DNA from: Mageeibacillus sp. UBA4314
GTDB taxonomy: Bacteria > Bacillota > Clostridia > Saccharofermentanales > Saccharofermentanaceae
Assembly: GCA_002394605.1 (NCBI GenBank)
Contig: DGUI01000010.1
Location: 1 to 12,394 of the forward strand
DNA: 12,394 nt
Reading direction: 5' to 3'
The translations under genes and the position numbers were made by a program. Shown in pieces: positions 6,860 through 12,394 of this stretch; the stretch's first letter is position 1; each line of letters starts with the position of its first letter. The notes below the pieces were generated by a model, which searched no databases, was not told where the DNA came from, and was given only the letters and a program-made list of their open reading frames with translations.

Positions 6860-8487
6860 TATTCGGGCTTCTTCTCCTCAGTCTTTTTTGCTGCGGGCTT
6901 AGCTGCTGCCTTCTTTGCAGGAGCCTTCTTTGCGGCAGGCTTCTTGGCTGCTGTTTTCTTAGCTGCAGCCTTCTTGGCTGCGGGCTTTGCTGCAGGCTTC
7001 TCTTCCTTCTTCTCCTCCGGCTGAGGCAGAGGGATTCCGGTAATGAGCGAGAACAATCCTGCATACTCAGCAGCACTCTTCTTCCATGAGTAATCACCCT
7101 TCATGCCTGTCTCAATGATCTTGTTCCAGACATCCTTGTGATTCCTGTAGAGATCTGCCGCATACTTAGTAACGAACAGGAACTCATGTGCATTGATGTT
7201 TGCAAATGAGAATCCGTTGCCCTCACCCGTGAACTCGTTATAAGGAGTTACGGTATCCTTAAGTCCGCCGGTCTCTCTTACGATCGGTACAGAACCGTAT
7301 GCCATTGATACGAGCTGTGACAGACCGCAGGGTTCAAAGATGGAAGGCATCAGGAAGATATCGGAACCTGCATAGATCGTGTGAGCCAGAGCACCGTCGA
7401 AATCGATGCATGCGCACATCTTGCCGGGGTTCCTGTTGGCGATGTCGACCAGAGCTCTCTCATAATACGGATCGCCCGTTCCGAGGATTACAACCTGCAT
7501 GCCGTCATAGAGGATCTCCTCAAGGACATAGAGCAGCAGATCGAGACCCTTCTGGTCAACAAGTCTTGAGATCATTGCGCACAGAGGAGCACCGGGATTG
7601 ACTTCGAGTCCGAGCTGCTCCTGAAGTGACTTCTTGCATGCAGCCTTGCCCTTCTCGTATGTCTTGATCGTGTACTTCATGGGGATCTTGTCGTCCGTAG
7701 CGGGATCGTACTCAAGATCGTTCATGCCGTTCAGGATGCCTGATACCTTGTAAGCATATTTCTGGAGTGTCCAGTTCAGACCTTCACCGTAGTAATCGGT
7801 CATGATCTCGTATGCATATGTAGGTGATACAGTCGTAACTGAATTTGAGAATACGATTCCTGCCTTCATGAAGTTGATCGCACGGTCCTTGATACAGAAA
7901 TCCTCTCTGATGTACTCATCGGGAAGATCGAGCATCTCCTTGACTACCTCAGTGCTGTGAACACCCTGATACTTCAGGTTGTGGATAGTATAGACTGTCT
8001 GGACATCCGTATGATATCCGTTCTTCTTGAAGTGCGCATCGAGCAGCATGGGGATCATGCCCGTCTGCCAGTCGTTGCAGTGCAGCACGTTCGGTTCGAA
8101 GTTCATGAAGTCTCCGAGGAAATCAAGCACTGCCCTCTGGAAGAAGCAATACCTTTCGATATCGAAAACATACTCTACATAGATCTGATCAAAATTAAAG
8201 TAGTACTCGTTATCAACGAAGTAGAAGACCGTTCCGTTCTGCTCGAGGGAGAACAGACCTGCATAGAGTGACCTCCATCCCATGTGTACCATTCTCCAGC
8301 CCAGGAACTTCAGCTGATCAGCATACTTGACCTTGACCTTCTTGTAGAGCGGGAGCACTACTCTCGCATCAACGCCCTGCTTGTTGAGCTCAACGGGAAG
8401 CGCACCGACAACGTCAGCCAGACCGCCAACCTTGACAAAAGGACTGACTTCAGATGATACCAATAATACTTTGATCGTCTTTTCCAT
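6859..8487 (-). CDS. glgA: Glycogen synthase (ADP-glucose, GT5) with Lys/Ala/Pro C-terminal tail
   Basis: This 542-residue protein transfers glucose from ADP-glucose to the non-reducing end of alpha-1,4-glucan. The N-terminal KVGGLADV (from K19) is the sugar-nucleotide binding motif of GT5 enzymes. The C-terminal Rossmann half has MPSIFEPCGLSQL, with E385 and C387 equivalent to the conserved acidic and cysteine residues of the family, followed by a TGGL motif. The catalytic body ends near residue 490, close to normal length for bacterial GlgA. The last 52 residues are an added low-complexity tail described separately. The gene starts 2 nt after the glgD stop; its ribosome binding site would lie in the glgD end (GGAAAGGGTGCGGG) and is weak, so translational coupling is likely. 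Its stop overlaps the start of the GH13 gene. Confidence 0.96.
   Translation of the reverse strand: MEKTIKVLLVSSEVSPFVKVGGLADVVGALPVELNKQGVDARVVLPLYKKVKVKYADQLKFLGWRMVHMGWRSLYAGLFSLEQNGTVFYFVDNEYYFNFDQIYVEYVFDIERYCFFQRAVLDFLGDFMNFEPNVLHCNDWQTGMIPMLLDAHFKKNGYHTDVQTVYTIHNLKYQGVHSTEVVKEMLDLPDEYIREDFCIKDRAINFMKAGIVFSNSVTTVSPTYAYEIMTDYYGEGLNWTLQKYAYKVSGILNGMNDLEYDPATDDKIPMKYTIKTYEKGKAACKKSLQEQLGLEVNPGAPLCAMISRLVDQKGLDLLLYVLEEILYDGMQVVILGTGDPYYERALVDIANRNPGKMCACIDFDGALAHTIYAGSDIFLMPSIFEPCGLSQLVSMAYGSVPIVRETGGLKDTVTPYNEFTGEGNGFSFANINAHEFLFVTKYAADLYRNHKDVWNKIIETGMKGDYSWKKSAAEYAGLFSLITGIPLPQPEEKKEEKPAAKPAAKKAAAKKTAAKKPAAKKAPAKKAAAKPAAKKTEEKKPE
6862..7017 (-). other. Histone-H1-like Lys/Ala/Pro tail of GlgA
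   Basis: Residues 491-542 are almost only Ala, Lys and Pro with acidic caps. EEKKEEK leads in, then comes a series of 4- to 5-residue units such as PAAKK, AAAKK, TAAKK and APAKK, ending TEEKKPE. The region is predicted to be disordered and strongly basic. It lies within glgA in the same frame. Positions 6908-6930 are identical at DNA level to 10950-10972 in glgB. Ordinary GlgA proteins, as I know the family, stop before this point. Confidence 0.85.
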
Positions 8488-8489
8488 AA

Positions 8490-9605
8490 TCAGATACCCG
8501 CACCCTTTCCGATAACGATTGGATAGTCCGGATGACCTACGAGTCGGACGCCCGGACGGACAAACGCATTCTTATCGAGAATAACGTTCTCGAGGTGACA
8601 ATTCTCAGAGATGTGAACGTCCTGCATTACGACACAATTCTTGAGTGTCGTATTCTTGGATACCGTTACACTTCTGAAGATTACCGATTCCTCAACCTTA
8701 CCATAGATCCTGCAGCCGTCAGAGATGATGCTGTTCTTGACATCTGCATTGTCGAAGTAAAGCGTAGGAGCTTCATCCTTGACTTTCGTATAGATCGGTT
8801 CGCCGCTCCAGAAGAGGTCGTTCCTGACGCCTTCGTTGAGCAGGTTCATCGATGATCTGAAGTAAGAATGAACATTGTTGATCCTCAGCGCCGTTCCGCC
8901 GTATTCGAAGCCGTGAACCTTCAGTTCATCGAACATCTTAACGATGGAATGGATACCGAAGTGTGTCATGCCGTGGGACATCTGCCTTGCGATGATGTCG
9001 ATCAGAAGATCGCGCCTTAAGACGAGGATGCCCAGTGAGCACTTATTGGAAGTGGGCTTCGGGGGATTGAACAGCATATCCTTGACGAAGCCGTTGTCAT
9101 CAAGTTCAAGGATATATGAAGGATTACCGAACTTGATACCGTCCCTGTTATACATTACGGAGATGTCAGCCTCAGACTGCTCATGAGACTTGATAAAGTC
9201 ATCAAAAGTAGTATTGAGCACGACATTGGCTGCCGATATGATGACATAAGTTGTCCTTGACTGTCTGAGGAAATCGAGCACGCCCGTGAGTTCCTCGTCG
9301 CCCTGCACGTTAGCTGCAGTAGCCTCGGAGTTTACGTAAGGCGGCAGGATGTGGAGACCGTCGTTCTTCCTGTCGAGTGACCATGCGGCACCTGTGCCGA
9401 TGTGGTCCATGAGTGACTTGTACTTGTTATATGTGAGAACGCCGACATTCTTAATACCTGAGTTGACCATATCGGACAGCATAAAGTCTATGATCCTGTA
9501 TCTCCCTCCGAAAGGTACAGCAGACAGAGCACGCGGATTAGACAGTTCTCCCAAAGAGATCTTCTTGTTATCGGCCAGGATAAGGCCCATCGCATTATTA
9601 AACAT
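8490..9605 (-). CDS. glgD: Glucose-1-phosphate adenylyltransferase regulatory subunit GlgD
   Basis: This 371-residue protein belongs to the ADP-glucose pyrophosphorylase family, with a nucleotidyltransferase fold and a C-terminal left-handed beta-helix (hexapeptide-like repeats such as NSIISDGCRIYG). VPFGGRYRIIDF at 30-41 aligns with the glgC product. The glycine-rich GGxGxR loop is missing (ADNKKISLGELSNPR instead), and the catalytic SGD of GlgC is AAN here (125-127). These losses are the usual mark of GlgD, which in Bacillota joins GlgC in a hetero-oligomer and modulates its activity. The start is set by GGAGG 9 nt before ATG 9605, and it follows glgC by 22 nt. It probably has no catalysis of its own, though I infer this only from the missing residues. 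Confidence 0.94.
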   Translation of the reverse strand: MFNNAMGLILADNKKISLGELSNPRALSAVPFGGRYRIIDFMLSDMVNSGIKNVGVLTYNKYKSLMDHIGTGAAWSLDRKNDGLHILPPYVNSEATAANVQGDEELTGVLDFLRQSRTTYVIISAANVVLNTTFDDFIKSHEQSEADISVMYNRDGIKFGNPSYILELDDNGFVKDMLFNPPKPTSNKCSLGILVLRRDLLIDIIARQMSHGMTHFGIHSIVKMFDELKVHGFEYGGTALRINNVHSYFRSSMNLLNEGVRNDLFWSGEPIYTKVKDEAPTLYFDNADVKNSIISDGCRIYGKVEESVIFRSVTVSKNTTLKNCVVMQDVHISENCHLENVILDKNAFVRPGVRLVGHPDYPIVIGKGAGI

Positions 9606-9627
9606 TGATCATTTCCTCCTTGTACTC

Positions 9628-10887
9628 TTAAACTCTGAATGTACTCTCGATGACACTGTCTTCATCGGATACTTCAATATCAGAATCTATCATGCTGTTG
9701 CCCGGGATAACCGCATTGTCTTTGATCTTCAGACCACGTTCGAAGACAACGATTCCCTCAGAGCAGATCTTGTGGTTCGTGTAAGGTCCCTCACCTGATA
9801 CGGAAGGTCCTGCCTTGACATTCTCACCTATTATCGTACCGAAGTCTACGATACATCTCTCAAGATGAGCACCTGACTTAACAGTAACACCCGGCAGGAG
9901 TACGCAATCCTTGACTACCGCACCCTTCTCAACCACTACGGAGTTGGAGAGTACTGAGTGGATAACATCGCCGTAGATACGGCATCCGTCCGTCAGAGCC
10001 GAGTTGGTTACCTTACCTTCAGAACCGATATACTGTGAGGGCTTAACAGGGTTCCTGGAGAAGATCCTCCATGAACGGTCAACGAGGTTGATGTCCTCAG
10101 GCTTATCAAGGATATCCATGTTGGTCTCCCAAAGTGACGAGATCGTTCCGACATCCTTCCAGTAGCCTGCGAATCTGTAAGCGAAGAGCTTGCGTCCGTC
10201 ATTGAGGAGCATGGGGATGATGTTCTTACCGAAATCGTTGTTCGAATTCTCATCAGCCTCATCCTTGATGAGCGCTTCTCTCAAAACATCCCAAGTGAAT
10301 ACGTAGACACCCATGGAAGCCAGATTGCTCTTGGGCTCCTTAGGCTTCTCCTCGAACTCTACGATCGAATCGTCACCCTCAGTATTGAGGATACCAAATC
10401 TGGGAGCCTCCTCCCACGGTACTTCATAAACGGCAACGGTAGCATCTGCTCCCCTGTCGATATGGCTCTTCAGCATGGCGCCATAGTCCATCTTGTAGAT
10501 GTGGTCACCTGAGAGGATAACAACATACTTCGGATTGCAGTCATCAAGGAAATCCTTGTTCTGGTAGATAGCATTTGCTGTTCCCTTGTACCAGTCGCTC
10601 TTACCTGAACGCTGGAAAGGAGGCAGGATATATGCACCTGCATTCTGACGGTCGAGGTCCCATGGGTGACCGTTACCTACGTAAGTATTAAGTGCGAGGG
10701 GCTGATACTGTGACAGCACACCTACGATCTCTATTCCTGAGTTAACGCAGTTTGACAGAGGAAAATCGATGATCCTGTAACGGCTTCCGAACGGAACAGC
10801 CGGCTTGGCGATCTTCTTGGTCAGAACTCCGAGTCTCGCGCCTTGTCCACCTGCAAGTATCATTGCAACGACTTCAGCTTTTGCCAT
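9628..10887 (-). CDS. glgC: Glucose-1-phosphate adenylyltransferase catalytic subunit GlgC
   Basis: This 419-residue enzyme makes ADP-glucose and pyrophosphate from ATP and glucose-1-phosphate, the committed step of bacterial glycogen synthesis. It shows LAGGQGARLG at 11-20 (nucleotide loop), KPAVPFGSRYRIIDF at 28-42, SGDHIYKMDY at 126-135 with metal-binding D128, and the FEEKP sugar-phosphate motif. The C-terminal half is a left-handed beta-helix (TDGCRIYGDVIHSVL). I chose ATG 10887 because GGAGG lies 8 nt before it and the protein then begins exactly at the family N-terminus. The frame stays open another 72 codons upstream, but that part overlaps glgB and is Arg/Gln/Pro-rich noise. There is a 34-nt gap from glgB and 22 nt to glgD. 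Confidence 0.96.
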   Translation of the reverse strand: MAKAEVVAMILAGGQGARLGVLTKKIAKPAVPFGSRYRIIDFPLSNCVNSGIEIVGVLSQYQPLALNTYVGNGHPWDLDRQNAGAYILPPFQRSGKSDWYKGTANAIYQNKDFLDDCNPKYVVILSGDHIYKMDYGAMLKSHIDRGADATVAVYEVPWEEAPRFGILNTEGDDSIVEFEEKPKEPKSNLASMGVYVFTWDVLREALIKDEADENSNNDFGKNIIPMLLNDGRKLFAYRFAGYWKDVGTISSLWETNMDILDKPEDINLVDRSWRIFSRNPVKPSQYIGSEGKVTNSALTDGCRIYGDVIHSVLSNSVVVEKGAVVKDCVLLPGVTVKSGAHLERCIVDFGTIIGENVKAGPSVSGEGPYTNHKICSEGIVVFERGLKIKDNAVIPGNSMIDSDIEVSDEDSVIESTFRV

Positions 10888-10921
10888 AATAGTTACCTCC
10901 AAATATGTTGTTATTGTTATC

Positions 10922-12394
10922 TTACTTTTTGTTTGCAGCAGGCTTTGCGGCCTTCTTTGCAGGAGCCTTCTTAGCCGCGGGCTTCTTTGCTGCGGGTGTC
11001 TTCTTATCAGCGGCCTTAGATGCAGATTTCGCGGTTGCCTTCTTGGCTGCAGGCTTCTTGGCTGCCGGTTTCTTTGCCACCTTCTTAGGCTTGGGATCAG
11101 CAACCTTCATGAAATAGATGCCCGCAAGAGGAGGAAGATTGATAACGATATGATAAGGCTTGCCGTTATACTCCTCATCCACAGCCTCAACACAGCCGTT
11201 CACGTCAGTTGCTGTAGGATATCCCGAGCCGCCGTGAGCCATGTCATCAGTATTGAGAACAAGCTTATATGTGCCGAGCTCATATACGGGGATCTTATAC
11301 TCTTCGAGAGGCTGGGGAACCATGTTCAGTGCAACATAGATATCGTTCTCATCCTCCCTGGGAGATGATCTCTTATAGACGAATACATTGTTCTTCGTAT
11401 CATCTGCACTGATCCACTCAAAGCCTGACCAGGAGTGATCGTCGATCCACAGCTGCGGGTGATCGAGATAGAATCTGTTCAGCTGTGATACATAATCCTG
11501 CAGGAGCCTGTGTGACTCATAATCCAGGAGGAACCACTCGAGCTGCTCATAGAATCTCCACTCTATGAACTGACCGAACTCAGAACCCATGAAGTTCAGC
11601 TTCGCACCGGGATGGCTGATCTGGTAGAGATAAAGGATCCTCAGGTTCGCGAACTTCCTCCAGATGTCGCCCGGCATCTTGTCGATCATGGAATACTTCC
11701 CGTGAACGACCTCGTCGTGCGACAGGCTCAGGATATAATTCTCCGCGAAAGCATACATCATTGAGAAACAGAACTCATCATGATGCCACTCCCTCGCATA
11801 GGAATCCGTCGAGAAATAATCCAGAGTATCGTGCATCCAGCCCATGTTCCACTTATGCGTGAATCCGAGGCCGCCCTCTTCTACCGGATGCGATACCTTA
11901 GGCCATGCAGTAGACTCCTCAGCGATCATCATGGCATGAGGATAGTTCTGTCTGATCGTGCCGTTAAGTCTCTTGAAGAACTCAATGACCTCAAGGTTCT
12001 CATTACCGCCATGGATGTTAGGCAGATACTGCTGTCTTCCATAGTCCCTGTAGAGCATTGAAGACACAGCGTCTACACGCAGACCGTCAAGGTGGAATTC
12101 CTCGAGCCAGAATACTGCGTTGGAGATAAGGAATGAGATGACCTCATTCTTCGAATAATCAAATACGTATGTACCCCATTCCCTGTGCTCGCCGAGCCTC
12201 GGGTCAGAGTACTCATAACAAGGTGTTCCGTCAAATCTGACGAGACCTTCAAGGTTCTTCGGGAAATGAGCAGGAACCCAGTCCAGAATGATGCCGATGC
12301 CGTTCTGGTGAAGGACATCGACCATGTACTTGAAGTCAGCAGGCGTACCGAATCTGCTCGTTACGGCATAATAACCCGTTACCTGATAACCCCA
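10922..12394 (-). CDS. glgB: 1,4-alpha-glucan branching enzyme, N-terminus off window, with Lys/Ala/Pro C-terminal tail
   Basis: The C-terminal 490 residues are present; the frame is open to the right edge and begins WGYQVTGYYAV. Missing are the N-terminal CBM48-type region and the start of the GH13 barrel. The enzyme cuts alpha-1,4-glucan and re-attaches the piece by an alpha-1,6 bond. Visible motifs are ILDWVPAHFP (region I), GLRVDAVSSMLYRDY with nucleophile Asp at codon 12071-12073, IAEESTAWP with acid/base Glu at 11918-11920, and LSHDEVVHGK with the transition-state Asp at 11714-11716. All catalytic residues are kept. The typical C-terminal beta domain follows (ALNMVPQPLEEYKIPV), ending LAGIYFMKV, and then a basic tail described separately. 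It is the first gene of the block within this window; its promoter lies beyond the edge. Confidence 0.95.
   Translation of the reverse strand, partial: WGYQVTGYYAVTSRFGTPADFKYMVDVLHQNGIGIILDWVPAHFPKNLEGLVRFDGTPCYEYSDPRLGEHREWGTYVFDYSKNEVISFLISNAVFWLEEFHLDGLRVDAVSSMLYRDYGRQQYLPNIHGGNENLEVIEFFKRLNGTIRQNYPHAMMIAEESTAWPKVSHPVEEGGLGFTHKWNMGWMHDTLDYFSTDSYAREWHHDEFCFSMMYAFAENYILSLSHDEVVHGKYSMIDKMPGDIWRKFANLRILYLYQISHPGAKLNFMGSEFGQFIEWRFYEQLEWFLLDYESHRLLQDYVSQLNRFYLDHPQLWIDDHSWSGFEWISADDTKNNVFVYKRSSPREDENDIYVALNMVPQPLEEYKIPVYELGTYKLVLNTDDMAHGGSGYPTATDVNGCVEAVDEEYNGKPYHIVINLPPLAGIYFMKVADPKPKKVAKKPAAKKPAAKKATAKSASKAADKKTPAAKKPAAKKAPAKKAAKPAANKK
10925..11092 (-). other. Histone-H1-like Lys/Ala/Pro tail of GlgB
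   Basis: After the end of the branching-enzyme fold (FMKVADP), the last 56 residues are Lys, Ala and Pro with a few Thr/Ser: AKKPAAKKPAAKKATAKS and then TPAAKKPAAKKAPAKKAA near the end. The tail is basic, probably disordered, and lacks the acidic caps of the GlgA tail. Positions 10950-10972 match 6908-6930 of glgA base for base, in the same reading frame. Branching enzymes I know normally end close to the IYF position, so this is an extension and not part of the catalytic fold. Confidence 0.85.

Noticed and set aside
8532..8855. Plus-strand open frames opposite glgD and glgA (8532-8855, 7957-8271, 9349-9798)
   Set aside because: They are mirror frames caused by codon bias of well-identified minus-strand genes.
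10888..11103. An in-frame 72-codon upstream extension of glgC
   Set aside because: It overlaps the glgB coding end in another frame, is Arg/Gln/Pro-rich low complexity, and the true start at 10887 has a strong GGAGG at ideal spacing and matches the family N-terminus.
10805..11368. Plus-strand open frames, including Ala/Phe/Gly-rich ones at 10905-11117 and 6713-7024 that look like membrane proteins
   Set aside because: They are antisense shadows of the Lys/Ala tails and flanking glg coding sequence, with no ribosome binding site or recognisable family.

Overview
The window looks like chromosomal DNA from an anaerobic Clostridia-type member of the Bacillota, probably from gut or rumen. Three things suggest this. 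The ADP-glucose pyrophosphorylase is split into a GlgC/GlgD pair. The surface protein is built from isopeptide-type Ig-like domains with a Thr/Ala/Pro linker. Ribosome binding sites are strong AGGAGG-like sequences. Every gene I can support lies on the minus strand, so transcription runs from high to low coordinates. Placement below class level is not supported by what I can see.

Layout in transcription order: (1) 12394-10922, glycogen branching enzyme glgB, with its N-terminus off the right edge. (2) 10887-9628, glgC. (3) 9605-8490, glgD. (4) 8487-6859, glycogen synthase glgA. (5) 6859-4796, a cytoplasmic GH13 neopullulanase/cyclomaltodextrinase-like enzyme whose start codon overlaps the glgA stop. 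Gaps within this block are 34, 22, 2 and -1 nt with no terminator, so it reads as one glycogen operon. (6) 4724-3612, a protein with two zinc ribbons and a C-terminal membrane anchor, of unknown function, followed by a good intrinsic terminator. (7) After about 220 bp of AT-rich regulatory DNA with its own promoter, 3391-1, a large secreted modular adhesin that runs off the left edge.

GlgC/GlgD make ADP-glucose, GlgA extends alpha-1,4 chains, GlgB adds alpha-1,6 branches, and the GH13 enzyme probably trims or remodels alpha-glucan. The most unusual feature is that GlgA and GlgB, and only those two, end in about 50-residue Lys/Ala/Pro tails resembling histone H1. GlgC, GlgD and the GH13 enzyme lack them. 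The two tails share a 23-bp identical DNA stretch in the same reading frame. This could be an undescribed way of grouping the polymer-building enzymes on the glycogen particle or on a polyanion.

The adhesin combines a signal peptide, a choice-of-anchor-A-like adhesive domain, a beta-rich domain, three CnaB/SpaA-type domains and one FctA/Spy0128-type domain. The last four each keep a plausible Lys-Glu-Asn isopeptide triad. No RNA genes, CRISPR arrays, insertion sequences or phage genes were seen.
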